NCBI GenBank assembly: GCA_018292915.2
Contig: JACVVK020000528.1
Coordinates: forward strand, 65,001 to 129,000
Length of the DNA: 64,000 nt
Reading direction: 5' to 3'
Origin: Batillaria attramentaria
Taxonomy: Eukaryota > Mollusca > Gastropoda > Batillariidae
Shown here piece after piece: positions 22,887 through 35,165 of this stretch (its first letter is position 1; every line of letters begins with the position of its first letter). The notes under the pieces were generated by a model, which had not been told where the DNA came from, searched no databases, and was given only the letters and a program-made list of their open reading frames with translations. The translations under genes were made by a program, and so were the position numbers.

Positions 22887-22949
22887 TGTATTGTTCACAA
22901 CCATATAGACCACGAACCTGAACGCTAGCACTGAGGTGCCCACAGACTA
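22887..22949 (-). repeat. Academ-like right terminal inverted repeat
   Basis: The reverse complement begins tagtctgtgggcacc and contains ggttcgtggtctatatgg and tgtgaacaa. It pairs with the left end. Confidence 0.8.
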
Positions 22950-23001
22950 ACAAAGCACACACCTCCTAGATCTAGGGAGCGCTCTCAGCTTTACTTACTT
23001 C

Positions 23002-23071
<70 letters not shown>
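22950..23071. repeat. Hairpin-family repeat fragment and (TA)n
   Basis: 22950-23005 matches the right arm of the hairpin at 15495-15550. It is followed by about 37 TA units. Confidence 0.9.
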
Positions 23072-23073
<2 letters not shown>

Positions 23074-23429
23074 AGCAATACTTAAAAATAAAATGACCAA
23101 TATGTAAAGAACAATAGCGGCTTCAGTCAGCTGAAGGCAAGTCTTTCTGTATAATTATGTATAAATTCCAGAATGTGTGATAATGGTGTGATGCAAGACA
23201 CGACCAAATCATAACAATCCGTGAACCTAAAAATCTTACAGTTAGGACCTTTAATGTAATATAGATCTATCCATACAATACATTGACGTGTGCTGACCTT
23301 GTGAACAAGAACTGTCGACCAGGAACTCTCCCAGTCAGCCTTGCCAGCACAGCTGTAGCGGACGCTGTCTTTTTCTGTTTGTGATCAGACTACCGTTGGC
23401 TCTGTGGCAGTCTGCTTTAGGCTATAATT
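23072..23429. other. Unique-looking region, no gene
   Basis: AT-rich, then a moderately GC-rich stretch (ccagtcagccttgccagcac) before the minisatellite. No coding signal is seen. Confidence 0.4.
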
Positions 23430-24498
23430 GTCCGTGTGTGTAGGTTGTACTGTCCCAGACAGTATGCATCCAGCTCACAACGATCCGTGATTGTACGTGT
23501 GTGTAGGTTGTACCGTCCTAGACAGCATGCAACCAGCTCACAACGATGCGTGATTGTACGTGTGTGTAGGTTGTACCGTCCTAGACAGCATGCAACCAGC
23601 TCACACCGATCCGTGATTGTGCGTGTGTGTAGGTTGTACCGTCCTAGACAGCATGCAACCAGCTCACAACGATCCGTGATTGTGCGTGTGTGTAGGTTGT
23701 ACCGTCCTAGACAGTATGCATCCAGCTCACAACGATCCGTGATTGTGCGTGTGTGTAGGTTGTACCGTCCTAGACAGCATGCATCCAGCTCACAACGATG
23801 CGTGATTGTACGTGTGTGTAGGTTGTACCGTCCTAGACAGCATGCATCCAGCTCACAGCGATCCGTGATTGTACGTGTGTGTAGGTTGTACCGTCCTAGA
23901 CAGCATGCATCCAGCTCACAACGATGCGTGATTGTACGTGTGTGTAGGTTGTACTGTCCCAGACAGTATGCATCCAGCTCACAACGATCCGTGATTGTAC
24001 GTGTGTGTAGGTTGTACCGTCCTAGACAGCATGCATCCAGCTCACAGCGATCCGTGATTGTACGTGTGTGTAGGTTGTACCGTCCTAGACAGCATCAAAC
24101 CAGCTCAGAACGATCCGTGATTGTACGTGTGTGTAGGTTGTACCGTCCTAGACAGCATGCATCCAGCTCACAGCGATCCGTGATTGTACGTGTGTGTAGG
24201 TTGTACTGTCCCAGACAGTATGCATCCAGCTCACAACGATGCGTGATTGTACGTGTGTGTAGGTTGTACCGTCCTAGACAGCATGCATCCAGCTCACAGC
24301 GATCCGTGATTGTATACTTGTGTGTAGGTTGTACCGTCCTAGACAGCATGCATCCAGCTCACAACGATGCGTGATTGTACGTGTGTGTAGGTTGTACTGT
24401 CCCAGACAGTATGCATCCAGCTCTCAACGATCCGTGATTGTACGTGTGTGTAGGTTGTACCGTCCTAGACAGTATGCATCCAGCTCACAACGATGCGT

Positions 24499-24539
<41 letters not shown>

Positions 24540-24640
24540 CCGTCCTAGACAACATCAAACCAGCTCAGAACGGCCCGTGATTGTGGGTGTGTGTAGGTTG
24601 TACCGTCCTAGACAGCATCAAGCCAGCACAGAACGATTTG
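23430..24640. repeat. 63-bp minisatellite, about 19 copies
   Basis: Units carry gtgtgtaggttgtaccgtcc, tagacagcatgcatccagct and cacaacgatccgtgattgt. The 63-bp period is a multiple of three, so a 312-codon frame with a 21-residue repeat stays open; it lacks any other sign of coding. One unit near 24502-24536 has an expanded GT run. Confidence 0.95.
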
Positions 24641-24839
24641 GGAGCCTAGAGATGTAGGAAGATGGACCGACCCCCAAGTTAATGAGTGTGATTACCGCCA
24701 TAAAGAATTCTGTCTCTAACCATGTGTTGATCGTGTTGAGCTAAAAACTACAACAGATACAGACCTGTACAGGCCAAGAACGTGAAGTGTTCTGCTTGCT
24801 ATCAACTAATTACAGGGAATGGGGGAGGGTTGAAGTGCT

Positions 24840-25072
24840 TTCAAAAGGAAGTGGGGGTCAGGGGGTGGGTGTGGAGGGGTGGGTGGGTGGGCAGGGGGAT
24901 GGGGGTTTGGGGGACTGAGGGATGCTTCGGGCGAAAACACACAGGGGGGGGGGGGGGGGGGGGGGGTGAAGCAGACCTCGATCGAAAATGGGGGGGGGGG
25001 GGAGGACTTCCAACAGAAAGCGGGGGTCAGAAGTGTGTGTGTGTGGTGGTGGTGGGGGGGGGGGGGGGCAGT
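24840..25072. repeat. G-rich low-complexity tract
   Basis: Runs of G up to about 20 (24946-24966, 24991-25002, 25054-25068) within GGGT/GGGG repeats. Predicted Gly-rich frames are artefacts. Confidence 0.9.
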
Positions 25073-25126
25073 GCTCTATCAAAGCCCAACTGTTAAAGCA
25101 AAAATACGTGCGAAACGATCATTTCA

Positions 25127-25468
25127 TCGTGTTGGTTGGTTGGTTAGCTGGGGTTTATCGTCCACGCCACAACGAGGTGATTGCAGACGGCCCTAGGGGG
25201 CAGGTTATATGGGGGGATGGGGATAGCTACCCTAACTGTACAGTCCAACTGAACACTTATTCAATCCAGTCAGACTGCCAGGTCGGTCACATTTTATGTA
25301 TCCTTGACTGTAATGGACAAGTTACACAATCAGATCCAGCTCACAGTCAATGGAAGCGGGGCGACGTGAAAAAGGCCTGTACAAATTTTGGCCCTGTCGG
25401 GATTCGAACACGGGACCTTTCGATCTCGAGTCCAACGCTTAAACCGTTGAGCTACCGACTCCCCCTTT
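25127..25468 (-). mobile_element. tRNA-derived SINE, family 2
   Basis: Read on the minus strand, the head has gggggagtcggtagctcaac, ggtttaagcg and the B box tgttcgaatcccg (complement of 25391-25403). The body runs to a GGTT-rich end at 25131-25145. It differs from family 1. Confidence 0.75.
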
Positions 25469-25526
25469 TCATCATGTCATCATTGCCGAACTAATAAGTG
25501 TTGTCTGACTCAGTCAAGTATTTAAT

Positions 25527-25690
25527 GGGGAGCCGGGATAGCCGAATGGTAGAGCGTGCGTTGGACTTTCAATGCTAGGGTCGTGAGTTCCAGTATTTGT
25601 GTTGGCCCTTTTCTCATTGCCCCGTCTTTGGTATCACCCATATGTGGCGGAAAAGGACGTTAGACTCCCAAACATTCACCCAAGTAGTCC
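25527..25690 (+). mobile_element. tRNA-derived SINE, family 1, full-length orientation +
   Basis: It begins ggggagccgggatagccg, then aatggtagagcg, ctttcaatgctagggtcgtg and agttcca. The body has ttgccccgtctttggtatca, tgtggcggaaaaggacgtta and the end caaacattcaccca. The B box is degraded and joined early to the body. Confidence 0.8.
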
Positions 25691-25894
25691 ACCCTCTTGC
25701 AACAGACGATGGAAGGGGAGCAACTCATGCAACGTTATGTGTTTCTCGGAATTTAATTTCGCAGTTGCACCCCTTAAGCTATTGATTAAACTGACTATAC
25801 TACTTCTCCTTGAACACGCCCCGTGCCGCGCAGTTATTCACCCTGCTGGCTTGTCAAGTTGATACAGAGGTCACATGATTATAAATATTCATAG

Positions 25895-25896
<2 letters not shown>

Positions 25897-25963
<67 letters not shown>

Positions 25964-25990
25964 GCACGCATGCACGCACGCACACATACA
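25897..25990. repeat. (CA)n microsatellite
   Basis: About 32 CA units followed by GCACGCA variants. Confidence 0.95.
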
Positions 25991-26093
25991 CTGTATCACT
26001 GACACAGTCCCAGCATACACCGGCGTCGTGACCTCCTTTTTCAGTTCGGGTATTCCCGTTTTCCCGAGAACGCGCCACATGTATGAGTAGAGT

Positions 26094-26101
26094 GTATATA
26101 G
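26094..26101 (+). promoter_or_regulatory. Candidate TATA box of gene A
   Basis: gtatatag lies about 350 bp upstream of the gene A start codon, and a start site would be expected near 26125. The leader is AT-rich with repeated aaatttgtgaat units (26220-26340). This is positional inference only. Confidence 0.35.
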
Positions 26102-26451
26102 GTATGGGCGGCACAGACTGTGTTAGTTTCTAACGCCCGAAGCAGTCTGCTAACTTGAGGGAGTGTCAGCGTACACTAGTTTGGTCAGTTAGTATTTTTA
26201 ATGTATTACTAAATCGTGTAAATTAAATTTGTGCATAAAACAACAAAAAAATTGTGATTAAAATGTTCAAATTTGTGAATAAATTGTTTAAATTTGTGAA
26301 TATAGTGTTTAATTTGTGAATAAAAGCTTTAAACTTGTAACGAAATGTGTACATTTGTAACTAGAATGTGTAAAGGTGTAAAGACAATTTGTGAAGACCT
26401 TATTAGCGTCATTCTAGAGTCACACATAGTACAGTTACAAACTGTAGAGTT

Positions 26452-28072
26452 ATGTCTTTCTGTTCAGTAAACATGCAACGACAACGTGTTGGAGATCCAA
26501 GCAGTGAAGAAGTTTGTGGTCAGTGTGGACAGGCCGGTCATACTGTTCCAGACTGTCCCAGTGTCCGGTGTCGTTACTGCTGGAAGACCGGCCGTCATCG
26601 TCTTTTTTGTCCCTATGCCCAGTGTCATCTCTGTGGACAGACCGGCCATACTGCTCAAAACTGTCCCCGTGCCAGGTGTCACTTTTGTGGACAGGTCGAC
26701 CATACTACTGACAACTGTTCTAATGTCCAGTGTCATCGCTGTGGATGGTGGGGCCATGTAGCACCAAACTGTCCACATTTCCAGTGTCGTTCTTGCGGAC
26801 AGGCCGGCCATGTTGCTCAAGACTGTCCACATGCCCTGTGTCAGCTCTGTGGACAGGTCGGCCATACTGCACAAAACTGTTCCAATATTTCTTCCAACAT
26901 TCCATCTTCACCTGCAACACAGGGTCAAGGTCATCAGCAAGGAGCTTCCCAGGCGAGGAAAGCCATGGCCGTTACTACCGCCTGTCCCTTGTCTACAGCA
27001 TCCAACCTTCAACCTACGTCACACCAACCTTCAACTTCACAAGGAGGTCAAGGTTCACACCAGGTGTTGTCCCAGACAGCAGTTGAGCACGGCCAGCAGT
27101 CAGCATTGCATCAGGTAACGTGAAAACATGCATGTATGTAACTCTCATCAAACTACCATAATTATGATTATATGGCACAGATCTGCTCACTGTAATTATC
27201 TTATCTTATCTTACTCGTTTAACCCGAGGTAATCAGTTGCTCCATTACTCTCAACAGTAGAACTGATCATTACTCGTCTATCAGTCAGAACATGTATCAC
27301 TAATGGTTGAAGTTGCGATATATTTATAAACGGTTTTCAGACTCAGACACCAATATCATGGCGGCAACGTGTGAGACAGTGGTATCCAGACCTGTTACAG
27401 CGGACACACTTCCTGCCGCACGTCTACATGCACCGCGTGATGCGAGAGACAGTGCAGGTGTCTGGCGTGAACGTACAAGTCCCACAGACACCACAAGACC
27501 AACGTCCTGCGGGCGCCAGTAACGTATTGTCCACAAGCGATGTACGGGATGACAGGGCGCAGCAACACGTCCTCCATTGTCTGCAGACCTTAGCGGAAAC
27601 ACAGCGTGACGTCATGTTCGTCTTGTCCCAGTTGGGTTTCGGCGATTATCTGAACGACCCGTGTTATGCCGCCGCCATGGCCTCATTACCGAGACCCAGG
27701 GACTTGAGAAGTCAGGGATTGGACGAGGGAGATTTTGACGTGCTCCTCGTGCACAGACAATATGGCCTGTTGGTTGGGGAGATCAAGGCTGTGGGAGCAA
27801 ACGCCACAGATCGGGGACTGAGTCAACAGCAGCAAGTGAACCAAGTGCTCGACAAACTGAGAAAGATGTTGAAATGTCAGAAACCCGGACAGAAACCACC
27901 AAGAAAACCAAAACGCGGTCAGTTAGAAAAGGCACGTGCAGTTCTGAGTCACATGACAGGGGATCTGCAGCCAAGTCCCAGAGTCCGCGCGACGTTAATG
28001 TTGCCTTATGTCTCCAGTTCCACTCTTAGACAAGCGTTACACACAGACCAGCTGGTTAGAAACGTGAGTATA

Positions 28073-28134
<62 letters not shown>

Positions 28135-30463
28135 CAATGGCGTAGGTCACACTAAGCCGTTTAGTGAATTAATTCCTCGTGTTTTATCTTGTTTGTGTTG
28201 TTGTTTCCTCTAACACCGCTGACCATCCTGCCCATGTTCACTGTGTTCACTACAGGCCCTGTGTCAAGATCTGGACATCCCACCCACTGCCGACCCTGTG
28301 GACTACTGTCTGTGTTCTGACAACATGTCGGACGCTAGCACGCCACACCGAGTAAGCAAGAGACACGTCACAAGTCTAAGGAGCTGGTGGACACAGTGTG
28401 TAGCAGGGACCGGACCTGACCCCGCCATGACCGACAGTTTATACGAGGAGCTTGTGGCCAGGTAGGTTCCCACAAGTAGGGGGGGGGGGGGGGATTAGAC
28501 TGGATTAGTAGGACTTCGTAAGGAGGACTTCGCTGTGCAGCGTAACCCATTTACATGTAAATTAGGCACGTTAGCGGTACTATTAGCTTGTAGCGAAGAC
28601 ACTTCGCTATGTTTGTGTTTAGTAAAGCAGCCATTCTTAGTACAGGCGCACTTTTAAATTGGGTCCAGCTAGCCACAGTGAAGGGTCAGTTTTCACGTGC
28701 GCTGGCCACGTGATCGCATGATGAGCGCGTGATTTCTTGTATAAGCACTAAAGATAGAGCCTTATAATAGCGAGAGTTTCCCGCGTTTTCCTCAGTCGCT
28801 TTCTGAGAGTCCCAGAGACTGTGTGTCGTCCCTCCAGCCCGGCCTCGAATCTTCTCCATTTCTTATGTTCAGGCGTAGCCTCTGAGTCTCTGGAGTCAGT
28901 ATTTTGTGACCAGTGCTGGACCTGTTACTGAATGCCTCTTCTATTAGGAACTATGTGCACGGAGGAGAAACTGTGATTCTGTATTGGATTAGTTGTGAAC
29001 TGTGTTTGGAACCACTGAATTCGGACTTGGAATTAGTCTTCAGACAAACGGTGACTGTGTCTCATTTTATTCCCTTTTGAACTAGAGAACAGGTGATGTA
29101 AAGTAGGAAGATATTTGTAATAGCTCGAAGTACTCTAAGAGATCTGATAGTTAACAGTACTAATTAGAACAGTTACGTAAATTAATGGTTATGTAAATTT
29201 GTACTCCTGGTTTAGACAGAGAGATAGAACGTTGTTTATTAGAGAGAGATACTCTAGTGTCAGGCTCCTTTGTTTCATGCCCAGTCAGAGAGGGAGGTTT
29301 CCCAGCTTTCTTGTGTAACACGCAGTGCACACGCGGCCGAGTGTGTATTGTCTGTTCATTCAGTACCGACGGTCCCTAGGCAGAGTAAGGAATTCCATTC
29401 ACAGAGTGACCGCGCTCTCGGTTTACATCACTCACGGAATTGTCCACTCCCCGCTACTTTCAGTTGTACTGTCCCGTCCCACATTTTGCAGCTTAGTTTC
29501 TTCCCGCATTCTTTTGTTGTATTTGTAGAGTAGTGTTTAGTAGTCTCTAGTTTGTTGCCCGACAAGTATTAATCATCACGCTCATATACTTTGAGCCGAA
29601 TCTGTGTTGCCTTATTACATCTAACGATTCATATGATCCGCATGTAACTTTTATTGGAATAAGTGAACACTCTGATTTTTATTCTCTTGTCAGTTGTTTC
29701 TTTCGAGAGATAGTGTAAGTTTGATGAGTGTTTGAGTGCGTAGATGTGTGTGGCACGTAGGCCCGACAGTATGATGCAATACTCTTTCGCACTTCAGTCA
29801 TCCTTATCACACGTCAGAGTAGCTCACTAAACTAAATCTGTAGCGTTCCCCGGCGACAACCACGACGACCCCACACCCGGGGCGCTACAAGCTTATCGCA
29901 GCGCGTTAGCCGCTCACGGCCTCTGCCTAATTTACATGATTAATGGATTACGCTGTTCAGCGAAGTCCGTCCTACGAATTCTTACTATTGTCAGTGTCAG
30001 TTTTACCTAGCACTGTTGTATAGAGTTCTGAGTTCGTTATATCTCTAGTGTACTCTGTGTCACATGCATTGAATTGTCAACAGATTTGCGGGCCCAGCGA
30101 CTGTAGTGAAGATCTTCTGTAAGAGGGAGCCCCGGCTGGTGGTAACCGACATACGGACAGCGGGACAGTTTATCTCCGAGATTGGCGACCGGATATCAGC
30201 AGTTGCTTTATTACCGTATCAGGTGATTCTTTACTCTACATTACTCGCTGTCAGCAGTGATTCTTTATATTACCGGCTGTCAGCAGTGGCTCTCTACCAC
30301 TGTCAGGTAATTCTTTATATTACCGGCTGTCAGCAGTGGCTCTGTACTCATTTGAGAGGTTATTCTTGACAGTATATTACTGACCTTGATATAGTGTGTA
30401 GGGAGGCGGAAGGCAGAAAACTGAGGATGGATAAGCTCCCTCCCCCCGCCCCCCCCCCCCCCC

Positions 30464-30532
<69 letters not shown>

Positions 30533-32536
30533 CACCACCACCCTGTGTATACCATACAGTGTAGAAAATGAGTCTGCTGCTGACAGTCGAAGCATCTGAA
30601 AGTTAGTTTCTTTGGCTGCCCCAACTCTTTGCCAGCTACAGTGGTGTTCCTCCGAGGAACCCACGGATGACTCGGAAGCTGGGACAAGCGCTCACACACT
30701 TTTGAAGCAGGAACTAGACTGAATTAAATAAAATATTGCTTACATGCACACTAATGTGATGGCGTGTATCGGGCGGTTGTATCCAGAAATTAGTGCGACA
30801 CAAGTCATACTTCTGTCAAATAAAGCGTTTTACCTCATTTTGACGGGACTGATCTCATCATCGTAGCAGCCCGCCATTACAATAATAAGCGCAGTTTCAA
30901 TCTGCGGCGATATTCATTTGGTTCACAGATATCTGTTGATATTTCTGTTCGTTTCTTTCTTTCTTGTGTATTAGCGTTACGGTTACACTTACGACTCTAC
31001 TCTCGAAATTCCTTCTGAAAAAGTATGGGTGATTTTGCACCCACGATGTACGGCGCACAAAGTTCCTTATCTAAAAGCATGGGTCGTTTTGTGGCTACAA
31101 TGTACGGGGAGGGTTATACAACGTTTCTGGTGTTTATTTACTTGTTTATTTACAAACAAAATAACACAAGTTTTGTTGAGCACTTCACCAACACCCTCAG
31201 TGAGTAACTCATGAAGTTCCGTGGATCTATCATGAACATTGACCGACGTACGGACGTTTGAATGAAAGTGTAAGAACAATTAGGCCCGCGACCTACGGCG
31301 AAGGTTAAAGATTAACATCCCCATCCCCATCAACCATCCCCATCCCCATCAACCATCCCCATCAACCATCCCCATCCCCATCAACCATCCCCATCCCCTT
31401 ACCCACCCTTGGCCCGTTCCCAACTCTTCAGTCTGTGTGACACATTTTCTCGTCCAGTAAAGAAACAAAACCCTCTCTCATCACCAGCTGGCTCTGATAC
31501 ACACGGCGCCTGACCTTGCCTACCTCGCCGGTCCTCCAGGGACGGGCAAAACACTGACGGCGGTCATCATGGGCGTGGAGTGGATGCGGCGAAACAAGAC
31601 CGTGGACATCCTCAGCGGAGATAGAGAGAGCCGTGCCGCCGCTCATCACATAAAGCAGCAGCTGGAGGAGACGGCCCGGCTGGTTATCGGCCCACAAGCC
31701 GCCAGTCGGGTCCGCCTCCATCTGGTGCATCTGGATAAGTACGGAGCTAAGCTGGCTGCTAATGTGGACAAGTTGGTGAAGACCCTCACATCGAGTGCAA
31801 CAAACAATGAGATTTGTCTGATTGCCGATGAGGCGTCTGGTTATAGGTATGGTGTTTGTTTATTTGTTTGCTTTAAACACATGATAACACGGTTCATTCC
31901 CTTTCAGCTCGGTGTGTGTTATCGCTGCTGCTCCTTCCCAGTAGTCTGTCTGTCTAGATCGGTTGCTTTGTTTCTTGATTTCTTCTGCAAACTAAAGACA
32001 GAAACTTGACCCACATTTAGAAGCTTACTGGTACATTTGAACGAACTGTATTTTTCATGTACCGGACGCATCGTCAGATTTTCTGGCTTATGCTTGTGCG
32101 ACTTGGCACTTTTGGTGTCCATTTGTTTACTGCGTGTAGGTTGACCAGACAAAAATCACCAATGAGAAGGCAGTGCCGACAGGAAAGACTATTCAAGTTA
32201 CAACACGACATTCATATCGCGTACTATGTCTTTGCTGCTACCCAGTTTGAAATTCATGACAGCAAGACTCAAAATCAGTATGGAATGAGGTGCCTAAATT
32301 TCTTCATGTCTTTGTTGTTTCTCATTTTTGTGTGTGTGTAAGATTGCCAAATAACTAAATTCGTTTCAATATAACAGCGCGGCAGACATTTTCAACACGT
32401 TTCACTGTTTGCCAAGTATCTGATAGTGCCGTGTTTGTTTCACACTTTGTCAGTGTCAACGTGTTGGGTTGTTGTGTACTTGTGTTTCATGCCTTTGTCT
32501 CCCTGCTATCCCGGCTGGGGTCAAATGTTTGCGCTG

Positions 32537-32567
<31 letters not shown>

Positions 32568-33963
32568 AGAACTCTTTGCCGGCTCCAGTGGTGTTCCTCC
32601 CTGGTAATGGGTGGAATCCACGGAGGGCTGGGAAGTTGGGGCAATTTTTATTTTGCATGATGATGGAGATGAGGATGATGGTAAGATGATGGTATGGATG
32701 GTCCGTGTGGTTTGGGACTGCGGGACAAGGCCGCACTCCACGCTTTCTGTCATAAATATCCCGGCATTTTGTATCATCTCGCCGATTTGTATCAAAGGCC
32801 GGCAGACAAAACGAAAGTTTACAACAATTTTAAATGATGTTCAGCACCCACTTCATTCTGAGTTTGTCCCGCTACCATCTGGACGGCGGTTTAGAATGCC
32901 AAAAGTGAAAACAGTGAGATACCGTCAGTCATTTGTTGCAAGTGCAATCACCCTGGTTAATTCTGACTTGTAAGGCACAGTTCCAGCGTTTGGCTTGTAA
33001 ATCATGTGTGCTTTGTGTTTATTGTGTGTGTGGTTAGTTTGCGGATGTTTAGTGCGTACTAAATGTGCGCTTGGTGTGTGCGTGAGGGAGTGGCAGCTGT
33101 GCCTTTTGGAGAGGGGAAGGGGGGAATGGAGGGGGGGGGGAGGGAGGGAGAGAGTGAGGAATTGTGATATATAATGAGAAATGCTGTTGTTTTTACTTAC
33201 CTTTTAATTTAATTTAATCCAACTTAATACCCTATCTTGTTTTACTTTTATTTTATATTTTATTATAGGTAATATATTTTACAGCCGCAAAACAAATTGC
33301 CATTTTGGGACAATAAAGATTTATTGACTTGAATTGAATTGAATTAACCAGGCCCGGGAACTACGGCACCTGCGGTGCCGGCTGTGTAATCATCTACATC
33401 ATAAGACGTGTCATACCAAGGGAAGCACCCCCAAAGTCGCACCCGTGAAGTGGGTGAATCTCGGCTGTGTGGCAACAGCCTCCCCATTGGGCCCATAGCA
33501 CACCCGCTCTGGGTAGGAGCCTAGGTTGGAAAAATCCCGCTTGATCGGCTGGGACTCGAACCCGGGTCTCCCGGTCCATAGTCCGAAGTACTAACCACTA
33601 CATTACGGGGGCCGGCTTTTTTTTAATCGTTGCCCCGTCTTTGATATCACCCGTATGTGGTGGAAAAGGACGTTAAACCCCCAAACACCCACCCACCCAC
33701 TCCTGTATCCCTGCTTTTGTTATGATTTACCTCTCAGAAATTCCAGTTGAAACGACCGTCAGGTGCATCTCTTTCCTATTCTTTTTCTCGTTCTGTTGTT
33801 GTTGTTGTTGTTGTGTTGTTGTTGTTGTTGTTGTTCTTCTTCTTCTTGTTTGTTTGTTTTGTTTTTCCTGTGCTGGTTTTCTTTCTTTACGTATTTTATC
33901 GAGGCAAAATAAATATATTCCTTAAAGTACGGCGGCGAAAACTGCTCTTTCTCACTTTCTCAC

Positions 33964-34058
<95 letters not shown>

Positions 34059-34567
34059 CACGCACGCACTGACGCACGCACGCATACACGCACACACTGA
34101 ATAAATTCTCTCCTCTTCCCACCGACAAGATCACGTCAAAAGAAAAACCAAACCCCGCTAGGTAAAATTTACGTCATTATCGTTCAGTTTGACGTCACTA
34201 ACGTGCATGACCCTGTCAGTGCCGGCGGACGGTTTCTCCCTACCATGGAAATACACAAGTAATGTCTGCAGCCTCAACCTGCTAGTTGTCTGTCACCTTA
34301 TCCACAGTGTCTGCTACGCTGTATGGTTTGTTGTGTCAGTGGATGGTCAATTTCTATCTGTAGACGTTATGAGTTCTTACTTTTTCGCGTTTCTTAGATT
34401 TGACTGATTGATGATGGCGTGTAAGCAACACTGTTGTAAAGTCAGGCTAAGGCTTTGTCTGTCATTCTTGTTTTTGTTGAAGTTTTTGCCTTGTTGTTGC
34501 TCTCGTCGTCGTCGTCGTCGTTGTTGTTGTTGTTGTTGTTGATGATGATGATGGTGATGACGGTGAT

Positions 34568-34623
<56 letters not shown>

Positions 34624-35022
34624 GGTTTATTTCATCCAGTAACCGTCTTGTCCATTCTCTGTAACAGTAACGGTCTGGATGCCCTGTACCAGGCGCTACA
34701 CCCCCACTGTCATGTCCGGCTGTGGGCCGCCGCGCTGCAACCTGCCTCCGCACCCACATGTCTACAGCACCATGTGACCAAGATGTCGATACCACTCCGG
34801 TCACCGCCATGTGTGGTGCGAGAGGTGGGGAAGTCAGCCGACATTCAGACAGGAGTTGTCCCCAAGTACACAGCACCAGCAGCTCCCCTGCCAGCTGACG
34901 GACCGCCCGTTCTCTACGTCCGCCACCAGGGCCCCGGGCACGAGGAGATGTTTACACAGGACTGTGAGACGTGCGGCCGGGAGGTGGGGAGGATCCTGAC
35001 ACAGGTGTTGCATGTCGGTAAG

Positions 35023-35084
<62 letters not shown>

Positions 35085-35095
35085 CGTGCGTGCGC

Positions 35096-35165
<70 letters not shown>

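Larger units (their letters stand above)
16032..22949 (-). mobile_element. 6.9-kb Academ-like DNA transposon
   Basis: The termini are inverted: tagtccgtgggcacc at the left and, read inward from the right, tagtctgtgggcacc. A further inner match contains gttcgtggtcta and ttgtgaacaa at both ends. It is flanked by ACA on both sides (16029-16031 and 22950-22952), a 3-bp target duplication. The intact repeat at 15475-15520 shows the empty site. The internal minus-strand gene combines a transposase-like core, an XPG/FEN1-type nuclease domain and a Cys-rich zinc module. As far as I recall, an XPG-like nuclease with 3-4 bp target duplications marks the animal branch of the Academ superfamily. The superfamily name is inferred; the transposon boundaries are seen directly. 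Confidence 0.78.
32500..33715 (+). mobile_element. Nested retroposon insertion in gene A intron 5 with 8-bp target duplication
   Basis: It is flanked by tccctgct at 32500-32507 and 33708-33715. Gene B has one copy of that octamer at the same place (about 54840-54850). The outer element is a family-1 SINE: atcccggctggggtcaaatg at the left, gccccgtctttgatatcacc and the caaacacccacccaccc end at the right. It is split at its T-rich segment by about 1.1 kb of other retroposed DNA (LINE tail and a family-3 SINE). Confidence 0.75.

Noticed and set aside
23436..24374. 312-codon frame with 21-residue repeats
   Set aside because: It follows from a 63-bp minisatellite whose period is divisible by three; no splice, start or domain evidence.
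25391..25468. tRNA-like sequences near 5.3, 25.4, 25.5, 33.6 and 61.4 kb as real tRNA genes
   Set aside because: Acceptor stems do not pair and each is attached to a repeated body, so they are SINE heads.
26464..27118. Overlapping frames on both strands across gene A exon 1 (and the same at gene B exon 1)
   Set aside because: They mirror the repeated zinc-knuckle coding sequence in other frames; only the CCHC frame shows conserved motif spacing in both paralogues and splices in phase.
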